This document shows positions 1 through 6,869 of a stretch of DNA of 64,000 nt, piece by piece. Source of the DNA: Dehalobacter sp. DCM (GTDB lineage Bacteria; Bacillota; Desulfitobacteriia; Desulfitobacteriales; Syntrophobotulaceae). The stretch lies in NCBI RefSeq assembly GCF_024972775.1, contig NZ_CP092282.1, forward strand, positions 930,001 to 994,000, given 5' to 3'. The translations under genes and the position numbers were made by a program. Position 1 is the stretch's first letter; the number at the start of each line of letters is the position of its first letter. The notes beneath the pieces are model-generated. The model worked only from the letters and a program-made list of their open reading frames with translations, searched no databases and had not been told where the DNA came from.

Positions 1-395
1 TTGCTACAGAAGCTTGAAGCAGGTCTTATAATGGAAGATTTTCATAATGATTGGCGGTTCGACTTTTTGTCCACTAAACGAATGGCGTCGGCTGGAAAAC
101 GACGTTGCAGAGAAGGTTGCGCTATTTGGCAGCCTCTAGAAGTACGCCGATGTGCAAATAAAGGTAACCGCTGGCTTCACCTTGATAGATAATGTGCTAG
201 AAATATAATTCAGACGTGATTCGAAAGTCATATGATACATATATAAGCCCTATTTAGTAAATCTATTGTAAATCAATATACCTATTTTGCTAATAAGTAC
301 TAATTTGTATAATAAATCCGCTCAATAATAAAGCTCATATTCTAATTTTATAAACATCAAAAAGTCATTTCTGGGTTGAAAAAATAATGAGAACC
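1..395. other. Left edge, no supportable gene
   Basis: A plus-strand open frame covers bases 1-192 (TTG first codon, stop TAG-TAA region near 190), but it runs off the window edge, has no visible ribosome binding site and no recognisable motif. The following 200 bases are very AT-rich with stops in all frames. It may be the tail of a decayed gene. I see no RNA element or promoter I can defend. Confidence 0.3.
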
Positions 396-665
396 TTATA
401 TTTTCAACAATGTCCAAACACAGGTAGACTTGTTAAATAAGAGTTCAAAATCTTTGAGAGCTCCTCTAAGATTACCTTGACATCGAAAAGTGATGTAAGA
501 TACATCGGCTTGTTTATCTTCAATCTGGTACAAAACTTTTCTAATTTGTATTACCTCAAAACAGCCATCTTTAATCATTCTAAGTCGCATCGGCCTAGGC
601 GTACCATTACTTGAAAAAACTGCAATTACTTCGATTGCTTTCATAACGATTTGTATGAATATCAC
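396..665 (-). CDS. Small hypothetical protein, about 82-89 residues
   Basis: Unrecognised. The protein is basic and of globular composition, with the core reading KAIEVIAVFSSNGTPRPMRL near its N terminus and a Trp-containing C terminus; I see no membrane segment or metal motif. The longest frame begins with GTG at 665, which overlaps its own GAGGTG Shine-Dalgarno-like stretch, so the real start is undecided; the ATG at 644 gives an 82-residue product but sits 18 bases from that SD. Codon use resembles the other genes here, and no competing frame is better, so I consider it a real gene of unknown function. It stands alone, divergent from the helix-turn-helix gene at 875. Confidence 0.55.
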   Translation of the reverse strand: MIFIQIVMKAIEVIAVFSSNGTPRPMRLRMIKDGCFEVIQIRKVLYQIEDKQADVSYITFRCQGNLRGALKDFELLFNKSTCVWTLLKI

Positions 666-874
666 CTCGGACGAACGTATGTTTGCAATAGTGTGTACCT
701 CAAAGCGAATTATTATGCTATTATTTAACGATATTCCTTAATTTAAGACTTAATTATCAAAATTAGAACGTAGAATTACCAACGCACTCCAAATACTACA
801 TTTGGCAATAAGCATAGTCACTTTTGTGTAATTTATGTGTGATAATGAATAAAACAATTACCGAGGAGCTATTT

Positions 875-1123
875 ATGAAAAATAACAAGCAAAGGTATTT
901 ATCAATAGCTGATATTGCTGGCAAATTTGATGTTTCGGAACAAACGGTTATTGAATGGATTAAAATTGGAAAAATCAAAGCAACATATTTTAATCAAGGG
1001 AAATGGGATATCTTGGAAAGTCAGTTCCGAACTACATCTGAACAGGATCATGAACGTAGATCAAATTTTAAAAAGTTATGGAATAAAAGAGATCGACTTC
1101 CGGAAGAGAACAGAGAACAATAA
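875..1123 (+). CDS. Excisionase-type helix-turn-helix DNA-binding protein
   Basis: An 82-residue protein whose first 55 residues fit the MerR-like winged HTH found in phage and transposon excisionases: YLSIADIAGKFDVSEQTVIEW is the helix-turn-helix, followed by a short wing (KIGKIKATYFNQGKWDI). The C-terminal 25 residues are charged and rich in Arg, Lys and Glu. I chose the ATG at 875 because GAGGAG lies 8 bases upstream; the longer frame from 824 has no SD. It would bind DNA as a small regulator or recombination directionality factor. No integrase is left nearby, so in this decayed neighbourhood it may be the survivor of an excised element. Confidence 0.65.
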   Translation: MKNNKQRYLSIADIAGKFDVSEQTVIEWIKIGKIKATYFNQGKWDILESQFRTTSEQDHERRSNFKKLWNKRDRLPEENREQ

Positions 1124-1220
1124 GGAAGAGCACAAAACAACGTTAAAGACCATTTGCAAATTTAGATGTTCCCATTGACAATCCCTCAAAATTTGACCGT
1201 CTGATCCGATGGGTAGTCGC

Positions 1221-1471
1221 ATGAGTAAAATGCTTGATGCCAGAGAAGCTATTGTAGACATCTACTGCAAACAACTTTCAGCCAGTGGCAATGAAAAGGT
1301 AACTGTCGAAATCTCGTTAAATACGTAAGTCGTAACGCCTTGGTTCCTATTCCTAAAGTCAATTCCATTGTGGAATTAAAATTGAGTATTACCAACACAT
1401 TGGGAGCCAATAATGTACAATCTTTACTTTCCTATAACCTATATTTTGTTATGGCGCATGGCTATAAGTAG
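1221..1471 (+). pseudogene. Candidate frameshifted gene remnant
   Basis: An ATG at 1221 opens a frame reading MSKMLDAREAIVDIYCKQLS that stops at about 1328. A second frame then carries on to a TAG at 1471, reading RNALVPIPKVNSIVELKLSI early on. Both parts have protein-like composition, and together they look like one gene with a single frameshift near 1315. No start signal precedes the second part. I cannot name the family. The call rests only on composition and continuity, so it is tentative. Confidence 0.3.
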
Positions 1472-1590
1472 CTGTTTAAAAGAACAAACTTTATTATAAA
1501 ATTACACTTTTGGCGTGATAAAAAATAGTTTTATCGTTGCTTAAAATAGTTTAATAAAAATAGTTTTGTCAAAATATTATAAGAGATTTG

Positions 1591-1618
1591 ATAGCCCAGA
1601 GAATTGGGCTATTTTTTG
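1591..1618 (+). terminator. Rho-independent terminator
   Basis: Stem ATAGCCCA / TGGGCTAT (8 bp) with loop GAGAAT, followed by a T run. It could end transcripts of the decayed region upstream. Confidence 0.6.
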
Positions 1619-1736
1619 TAGATTTTGCTTTTTAAATTACAGCACTCTCCAAAAAAAATATGAAATTTGTCGGGGAAATTGCAGCTTATTGCAGTAAACA
1701 ACTTTTGTCATTAGTTAAGAAAAATCTGGTGGTTAT

Positions 1737-1841
1737 ATGGCTGACGAAATTAAAGTTGATAAATATACTCTTATCTACATCGTTTTGGCTTCATGTGAAG
1801 CCAAAACGGCTATAGAACAGTATCTACAAGGCAATCTGTAA
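1737..1841 (+). other. Possible 34-residue ORF containing a 12-bp perfect palindrome
   Basis: An ATG at 1737 opens a 34-codon frame (MADEIKVDKYTLIYIVLASC at the start) without a good SD. Inside it, bases 1781-1792 (CGTTTTGGCTTC) and 1797-1808 form a perfect 12-bp inverted repeat with an ATGT loop. The palindrome lacks a T tail, so it is not a standard terminator. It may be an operator, a recombination site or a folded RNA. The rest of the gene-free stretch 1124-1909 shows only the terminator at 1591 and the remnant at 1221. Confidence 0.3.
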
Positions 1842-1909
1842 TTATATATTATTGACATATGACCGAAATAATACTAAGATAAACTTAAAAATAAAAGGAC
1901 AATGAGTCA

Positions 1910-2725
1910 ATGAAAATTGCTGTAACAACCGATGGAAATACCCTAGAAGATTTGGTGGCCGAAGAATTTGAAAAGAGCGCTTTTTTGTTAATTGTAGAGA
2001 CAGATAATTTGAGTTATAAGGTTTATAAGACCGATACGCAAACGGATGGGTCAGGTCTGGCCATGGCTCAAAAAATAGTGGATGAAGACTGCGAAGCGCT
2101 TATTTGCGGCCCGATCGACGAACCGGCGTTTGAAATCATCGCCGACGCTTGTATCACCCGCTATTTGGGTGCTAACTATCCAGCTGCGACTGCTTTGGAG
2201 CGGATGGCTCGCCATCAACTGGCATTAATTCCTGCATACAACGGCGAGGAAAGGGATTCCGAAAGTCATGAACATGGCGTCAGCTTTTTTCATAACCCTG
2301 AAGAATGCACCTGTGGCGCTTTTTCAGACAATACTGGCTTGGATAGTATAGAACACTATACTGATATTGCCATTGAGCATTTTATGTGTCCGAGAAATAT
2401 TGGGAGCATGGTTAATGCCGATGGCGAAGCCACGTGCGGAGACCCTGAATGCGGAGACAGCATGACCGTTTTTATCAAAGTAGAAGATAATATTATAAAG
2501 GAAATAAGCTATTTGGTTTTTGGGTGTCCGGGCGCAGTTGCTACCAGCAGTATAACATCCGTCTTAGCCAAAGGGAAGACACTGGAAGAAGCGCAAAAGA
2601 TCACGGAAGAAGATGTCATTGAGGCGCTGGGGGGATTACCCGAGAATAAAAGGCATTGCTCGCTTCTCGGAGTCGAGGCTTTAAGAAAGACAATTGATGA
2701 TTATCATAGAAAAGTCAAAAAATAG
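1910..2725 (+). CDS. NifX-like cofactor-binding domain fused to IscU/NifU Fe-S scaffold
   Basis: A 271-residue two-domain protein. Residues 1-110 fit the dinitrogenase iron-molybdenum cofactor binding fold (NifX/NafY/DUF134-associated type): MKIAVTTDGNTLEDLV at the start and a GPIDEPAFEII turn. Residues 145-271 are an IscU/NifU N-terminal scaffold, with the three expected cysteine sites in GDPECGD, FGCPGAVATSS and KRHCSLLGVEAL. A His/Cys-rich linker (HEHGVSFFHNPEECTCG) joins them. The scaffold would assemble Fe-S clusters; the N-terminal part may bind a cluster or a Mo cofactor. The start at 1910 has AAAGGA upstream; an earlier ATG closes at once. No nif genes are near, so this is not a nitrogenase locus; the xdhC gene that follows hints at a metallo-cofactor role. 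Confidence 0.8.
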   Translation: MKIAVTTDGNTLEDLVAEEFEKSAFLLIVETDNLSYKVYKTDTQTDGSGLAMAQKIVDEDCEALICGPIDEPAFEIIADACITRYLGANYPAATALERMARHQLALIPAYNGEERDSESHEHGVSFFHNPEECTCGAFSDNTGLDSIEHYTDIAIEHFMCPRNIGSMVNADGEATCGDPECGDSMTVFIKVEDNIIKEISYLVFGCPGAVATSSITSVLAKGKTLEEAQKITEEDVIEALGGLPENKRHCSLLGVEALRKTIDDYHRKVKK

Positions 2726-2755
2726 GATGTTGCCTAAGCCGTGTAAAAACATTTT

Positions 2756-2872
2756 GGAATTCACTATGCCATAGGGCAATGCGAAGAACCCGTGAAAAAA
2801 GGCGTTAGCGGACTGCATTTTTATACCATGGATCGAAGTAAATCCGCAGCCAGTATTGTGAAAGAGAGTTAA
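2756..2872 (+). pseudogene. 3' remnant of methylenetetrahydrofolate reductase (metF)
   Basis: No start codon is available, but one frame reads GIHYAIGQCEEPVKKG, then GVSGLHFYTMDRS, then a short tail to TAA at 2870-2872. This is the typical C-terminal end of MetF, where G(V/I)xGxHFYTxNR is the folate-site strand and helix. Nothing upstream of 2756 continues it, since the fusion gene ends at 2725. So only about 38 codons of a roughly 290-codon gene survive, suggesting a deletion brought the scaffold gene next to the metF tail. Confidence 0.6.
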
Positions 2873-2896
2873 CAGATCGGATATAATTCCGGGTTG

Positions 2897-2945
2897 AAAA
2901 TTGCCGGCAGCTTTTGGTCAAATGGTCAGAACTACCGGCAATTTT
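2897..2945. repeat. 11-bp inverted repeat upstream of xdhC
   Basis: AAAATTGCCGG at 2897-2907 is exactly complementary to CCGGCAATTTT at 2935-2945. The 27-base interior contains TGGTCA twice. It could be a terminator for the region upstream (the T run is short) or an operator for xdhC, whose start lies 52 bases downstream. Confidence 0.5.
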
Positions 2946-2997
2946 ACAAAAATTTTGGGATATATGTGTGATTACAAATTAAATAGGGGTGGTTTAT

Positions 2998-3993
2998 TTG
3001 GAAAATTCAATATTGAGCGTTCTCAGGCAAAATAATTCAGAGAAATTTGTATTGGCAACGATCATACAGACATACGGTTCGACGCCAAGAATGCCGGGCA
3101 CAAAAATGCTGGTTGGCGAAGATGGCTTACTCGCGGGAACGATTGGTGGCGGAATGGCAGAGAAGACTGTCTGTCAAAGGGCGCTGCAGCTTTTGCAGAT
3201 GAATGAAAGCACTGAAATAACTGCTGAAATACAATATGGATTGCCAACATGTGGGGGTAGTGTTGATATACTTATGGAACTTCATCCAGACAAGAATTTT
3301 TGGCATTTTGTCAATGATATTCAGTCGAACGGAAAAGAGGCGGTGATCTTGACAGCCTTATTTCCACCGTACCAAAAAAGCATTCACGGTATTGATGCAA
3401 CAGTCGTCCATGGTGTAGCTCAACCAAATCTGAAATTGTCAGACCAAGATAGGCAAAGGATTTTTCAAGATAAGCGTACTGTAATTATTGGTAAGGAAAA
3501 AGAAATTTGGCTCGCGGAACCATTGGCGAGAATCGAAAAACTATTAATTTTGGGAGCTGGTCATGTTGGTAAATGGGTAGCCTATGGGGCTAAGCCGCTT
3601 GATTTTCAAGTTACAGTTATTGATGAAAGAGAAGATTTTGCGCAATTAGAACAACTTCCGGGAGCGGATGCGGTTATCTGCCGTGATTTTATTTCAGGGA
3701 TTCAGAGTTTTCAGCCGGATACTGATACCTATGTTGTGATTGCAAGCTGGAGCCATCAGACCGATGCGGATTGTCTGGAAGAAGTCTTGAAATACGAGGT
3801 TCCTTATGTTGGAATGCTGGGGAGTACAAAAAAGATATCCGGAATTGTCAGCAATTTGCAGAACAAAGGTATTACTACCGAAAAACTTGAACAGTTAAGG
3901 GCGCCGATCGGTTTGGATATTCGAGCAAAAACTCCTCAGGAAATTGCAATTGGTGTATTGGCCGAGATCATCTCTATCAGAAGAAGAGAATAA
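2998..3993 (+). CDS. XdhC/CoxI family molybdoenzyme accessory protein
   Basis: A 331-residue XdhC/CoxF-type protein. The N-terminal XdhC domain carries GSTPRMPGTKMLV, TIGGGMAE and GLPTCGGSVDIL, the motif around the cysteine thought to hold sulfur or the cofactor. The C-terminal half is a Rossmann domain starting LLILGAGHVGKWVA and ending in GMLGSTKK and RAPIGLDIRAKTPQEIA. The family binds molybdenum cofactor and helps insert sulfurated cofactor into xanthine dehydrogenase or CO dehydrogenase type hydroxylases in the cytoplasm. I prefer the TTG at 2998, 7 bases after GGGGTGG; the GTG at 2989 lies inside that SD. No molybdenum hydroxylase is encoded in this window. Confidence 0.85.
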   Translation: MENSILSVLRQNNSEKFVLATIIQTYGSTPRMPGTKMLVGEDGLLAGTIGGGMAEKTVCQRALQLLQMNESTEITAEIQYGLPTCGGSVDILMELHPDKNFWHFVNDIQSNGKEAVILTALFPPYQKSIHGIDATVVHGVAQPNLKLSDQDRQRIFQDKRTVIIGKEKEIWLAEPLARIEKLLILGAGHVGKWVAYGAKPLDFQVTVIDEREDFAQLEQLPGADAVICRDFISGIQSFQPDTDTYVVIASWSHQTDADCLEEVLKYEVPYVGMLGSTKKISGIVSNLQNKGITTEKLEQLRAPIGLDIRAKTPQEIAIGVLAEIISIRRRE

Positions 3994-4079
3994 ATTCTAC
4001 ATAAACAAAGTGGGAAAAATATTAAGGCGTATAAATAACTAACATTAAATGTATAATACGCATAATAAAGGGGGGAGTT

Positions 4080-4817
4080 ATGCGGATGTTTAATATGAAC
4101 GATAACACCATCGGTATTTTAGATATTGTGATCAGAAGTATACTATCGGTTTTAGTCTTATTTTTATTAACCCACTTGCTGGGGAAAAAGCAGCTTTCTC
4201 AATTAAGTTTTTTTGATTACATCATCGGTATTTCTATTGGTTCTATAGCAGCATCCTTAGCGATCGATGATGAGATTCCTTATCTGCATGGAGCGTTAGG
4301 AATACTAATTTATGGAGGGTTTGTATTGCTATCTTCTTATCTATCCCGCAAAAGTTTTCGAGCCAGGAAATTTTTATGTGGAGTGCCGACCATACTTATA
4401 CAGAATGGCAAATTAATCGAACAAAATTTAAGAAAGGCCCGGTTTCATATTAATGAAGTATTGGAAGAATGCAGGAATAAAGGAGCATTTAGCATTAGTG
4501 AAGTAGAAACTGCAATACTTGAAACCAGCGGGCAAGTTAGTATTCAACTTAAAGCACAAAAACAGCCTTTAACCCCTGAAGATATGAATATTTCCCCTTC
4601 AGCTAAAGGTATTGCTGCTAATCTGATCATTGACGGGACGGTCTTGACAAAACATCTTACCTTGGTAAATAGAGATGACAATTGGTTAAAGGAGGAACTG
4701 AAAAAACAAAATGTTCATTCACCCCAAGAAGTATTACTGTGTTCTCTTGATTATAACGGTACTTTGCATGTAGATTTAAAAAAAAGTGATCCGGTACCCT
4801 TAGATGTACTTGAATAG
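4080..4817 (+). CDS. DUF421 (YetF/YcaP-like) membrane protein
   Basis: A 245-residue protein with three N-terminal hydrophobic helices (about residues 12-35, 43-62 and 67-85) followed by a soluble alpha/beta domain. The family hallmark GKKQLSQLSFFDYIIGISIGS sits between the first two helices. The soluble part contains the usual PTILIQNGKL and SISEVETAIL stretches. These proteins are common in spore formers (YetF, YrbG, YdfR) and have been linked to germination, but the biochemical role is not settled. AAGGGGGGAG lies just before the ATG at 4080. It is a single gene, convergent with the YmaF gene. Confidence 0.8.
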   Translation: MRMFNMNDNTIGILDIVIRSILSVLVLFLLTHLLGKKQLSQLSFFDYIIGISIGSIAASLAIDDEIPYLHGALGILIYGGFVLLSSYLSRKSFRARKFLCGVPTILIQNGKLIEQNLRKARFHINEVLEECRNKGAFSISEVETAILETSGQVSIQLKAQKQPLTPEDMNISPSAKGIAANLIIDGTVLTKHLTLVNRDDNWLKEELKKQNVHSPQEVLLCSLDYNGTLHVDLKKSDPVPLDVLE

Positions 4818-4839
4818 TGTTCTTAGATGTGTATTTTAA

Positions 4840-4861
4840 CCAGAAAACCAATGCTTTCTGG
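4840..4861. terminator. Weak hairpin between convergent genes
   Basis: CCAGAAA / TTTCTGG with an 8-base loop lies between the 3' ends of the DUF421 and YmaF genes. No long T run follows on either side, so termination efficiency is doubtful. Confidence 0.35.
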
Positions 4862-4873
4862 CTAATGGAAGAA

Positions 4874-5194
4874 TTAGAAGAGCCGGGTTTTACTTTCATT
4901 ACCCGTTAAAGATTTATAGTAGTGGCGATGTCCCTGGTCGATTGTTGTAGGACCTTGATATTCATGAGTATGCCCGCCTCCGGCGAATGGTATTGCCGGT
5001 CCTGTCACTCCTGAGTATTGATGACAGTGCGCATTGTTATAAGTTGTTATGCCATCATAAGAATGAACATGAGAATCACCGTAAGGGATTTCATAACTGG
5101 ACACACCATTCATTCTATGAAGATGACCATGATCATAAGTGGTTTCGTTATAATAATCATGAACGTGATGACCTTTCACTTGTTTTGTTAACAC
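4874..5194 (-). CDS. YmaF family histidine-rich protein
   Basis: A 106-residue protein with repeated His-rich units such as HVHDYYNETTYDHGHLH, GDSHVHSYDGITTYNNAHCH, GGGHTHEYQGPTTIDQGHRH. This matches the YmaF family of Bacillus and clostridia, whose function is unknown; the alternating HxH pattern suggests metal binding, or a beta-rich coat or surface role. No signal peptide is seen. The start is uncertain: the GTG at 5194 overlaps the AAAAGGAG SD, and a GTG in the same frame 15 bases downstream would give a product starting at KGHHVHD. It is convergent with the DUF421 gene. Confidence 0.75.
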   Translation of the reverse strand: MLTKQVKGHHVHDYYNETTYDHGHLHRMNGVSSYEIPYGDSHVHSYDGITTYNNAHCHQYSGVTGPAIPFAGGGHTHEYQGPTTIDQGHRHYYKSLTGNESKTRLF

Positions 5195-5270
5195 TCCTTT
5201 TCACTATTCTTATTTTGTTAAGTTATCCAATAACAATAATATAGAGATGCTGGTTGACTAATTTAAAATA

Positions 5271-5323
5271 ACTACGAAGGCTAAATAATCGCAGAAGTGA
5301 GAATTTGTCTTCGTGGTTTTTTA
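5271..5323 (+). terminator. Hairpin with T-rich tail
   Basis: ACTACGAAG at 5271-5279 pairs with CTTCGTGGT at 5309-5317 (one G-U pair), with a long interior, followed by a T-rich run. It is a possible terminator or part of a decayed leader before the broken gene at 5349. Confidence 0.4.
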
Positions 5324-5348
5324 TTTGTTTTATCCTTTATTAAAAAAG

Positions 5349-5714
5349 GTAATGACACAGCAGAAAATGATTATTGACATATGCAATTTTTTTGATCCCG
5401 CAATCAATTATGACAAGTCGATCGATCAGACAGAAGATCCCATCGTCATGGCCTTTAACGATACGATAGAGTACCTTCAAACTGATTGCCATGCGTATAT
5501 TGGTATGCATGGCTATACGCATCAATATGGGAATTCCAGATCCGCTGATGGGTATGAATTTAACCATTTTGGACCATGGGCAGCAGAGGAAAAAATGCAG
5601 CCATTGATATTCAAGCAAGAGGATTTTGGAAGGCCGTGCATCGTGGCCAGGCATCCGACGTCGGCTCATGGCGATTTTGATATTGCTTATAATGTTATAT
5701 TTAATAGAACATGA
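5349..5714 (+). pseudogene. Truncated DUF2334 (polysaccharide-deacetylase-like) gene
   Basis: The frame reads through GMHGYTHQYGNSRSADGYEF, which closely fits the HGYTHQYG signature of DUF2334 deacetylase-like proteins. The product would be only about 121 residues against the 250 or more usual for the family. The N-terminal catalytic strands are missing and the sequence after EFNHF no longer resembles the family. There is no convincing ribosome binding site. I read it as an internally deleted, inactive remnant; a novel short protein is the alternative. Confidence 0.5.
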
Positions 5715-5807
5715 TAGATATTTTTCTTTTGATCAGGATACTTTATAATTGATTTATGATTAAAACGAAATAATTTCCGAACGAAATAAAAGGAGAACGT
5801 ATGTTGT

Positions 5808-6326
5808 ATGAACCAGGCCATCTTGTTTGTCCTATTAATCATGGTCATAAATATTACCTTTGTGTCGCTGACTACCGTGCGGTTTATTCTGGTGATCAAG
5901 GGGTTAACCGCCTATGCTTCGCTATTGTCCATGGTTGAAGTGTTTGTGTATATTTCGGGATTGACAATTATTCTGAACAACTTGAACAGCTACTGGAATA
6001 TTGCTGCTTATTGTATCGGATACGGTATCGGCGTGTTTCTGGGAAGCAAAATTGAAGAAAAGCTTGCGCTTGGGTACTTAACAGCTCAGGTTATCATTGA
6101 TACCTTGGATGATCCGTTAACCGAAGTGTTACGGGAACGTGGTTTTGGCGTTACGAGCTGGTTAGGCGAGGGTAGAGACGGAAAACGCACGGTTATGTTG
6201 GTCTTAGCTAAGAGAAACCGCCAGCAGGAGCTGATGGAAATTATTGATCAGTCCTGTCCCAGTTCGTTTGTCTTCTTTCAGGAACCTAAAAACTTCAGAG
6301 GGGGCTTTCTAGCAGGAAGAAGGTAG
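5808..6326 (+). CDS. UPF0316/DUF2179 membrane protein (YebE-like)
   Basis: A 172-residue protein with three transmembrane helices (about residues 4-25, 36-58 and 63-83) followed by a soluble DUF2179-type domain. The family features FVSLTTVRFILVIKG, YGIGVFLGSKIEEKLALGY and a C-terminal VLAKRNRQQELMEII are present. The biochemical role of these Firmicute proteins is unknown. Two ATGs compete downstream of AAAAGGAG: the ATG at 5801 is better spaced but opens a short out-of-frame ORF, while the in-frame ATG is at 5808. This overlap could lower expression or give translational coupling. It is monocistronic. Confidence 0.8.
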   Translation: MNQAILFVLLIMVINITFVSLTTVRFILVIKGLTAYASLLSMVEVFVYISGLTIILNNLNSYWNIAAYCIGYGIGVFLGSKIEEKLALGYLTAQVIIDTLDDPLTEVLRERGFGVTSWLGEGRDGKRTVMLVLAKRNRQQELMEIIDQSCPSSFVFFQEPKNFRGGFLAGRR

Positions 6327-6419
6327 CAGCTTTATATTTGGAGGAGATTATGTAATAGTATTCGATGGAAAACACAAAATATTTTAGTTAGTGTCAAAGA
6401 CCCGCGCTTTGAACCTACC

Positions 6420-6448
6420 TTGACCGAACCTAATTGATCTCCTATAAT
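6420..6448 (+). promoter_or_regulatory. Sigma-70-type promoter for a small RNA
   Basis: TTGACC at 6420-6425, a 17-base spacer, and a perfect TATAAT at 6443-6448. The predicted start, about 7 bases downstream, is 6455, exactly where the closing stem of the structured RNA begins. No protein-coding start follows for over 400 bases. Confidence 0.7.
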
Positions 6449-6454
6449 AATATA

Positions 6455-6622
6455 TAGACCCACATGCCGCGATGCGGCACCATCAAAGAATGAAAACCAC
6501 AATCTTGGAAATTAATACCCTATACAGCTAGCGAATCGAGTTCAATGTTGAAAGTTGCAAATTAAAGGGACTTTTGTACTCGATTAGCCCAAGGTTGGAG
6601 CTAAAAATCGTCTGTGGGTCTA
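6455..6622 (+). ncRNA. Structured small RNA, about 168 nt, unidentified (6S-like shape)
   Basis: Seen: a perfect 10-bp closing stem (TAGACCCACA 6455-6464 with TGTGGGTCTA 6613-6622); a 6-bp hairpin TGCCGC/GCGGCA at 6465-6479; an 8-bp helix AATCTTGG 6501-6508 with CCAAGGTT 6589-6596 (one G-U); an 8-bp helix AATCGAGT 6534-6541 with ACTCGATT 6578-6585; and an inner AAAGT/ACTTT helix. The helices are nested and the 5' end matches the promoter-predicted start. Known: 6S RNA is a rod of similar length with a closing stem and a central bubble. I infer a stand-alone ncRNA, possibly 6S, but I cannot match conserved bases. A leader of the sigma-54 activator gene at 6870 is the alternative. The remainder, 6623-6869, shows nothing I can name. 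Confidence 0.6.
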
Positions 6623-6869
6623 GGGAAATGTTTTATCATTGGGTAATAAAAAACTATGTTTTCAGGGTAGAATTTATTAGATTCAGTCGACAAGCTGAGA
6701 TTAGAAATAAGAATTAAGAAATAGAATATTAAGCACAGAAAATATTAACAGTAACTGCTATCAAAAAGCTAGTTTTGTAGCTATTAATTTCAAAATTTTA
6801 TAAAAGTTGATGATGAAAAGATTGGCTGGCAAGTGAGTAGAGCGCGAGATAACTCAAAGGAGTGATCTT

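Noticed and set aside
6823-6850. Sigma-54 promoter before the activator gene
   Set aside because: A GG and GC are present in GGCTGGCAAGTGAGTAGAGCG but with 12 rather than 10 bases between them.
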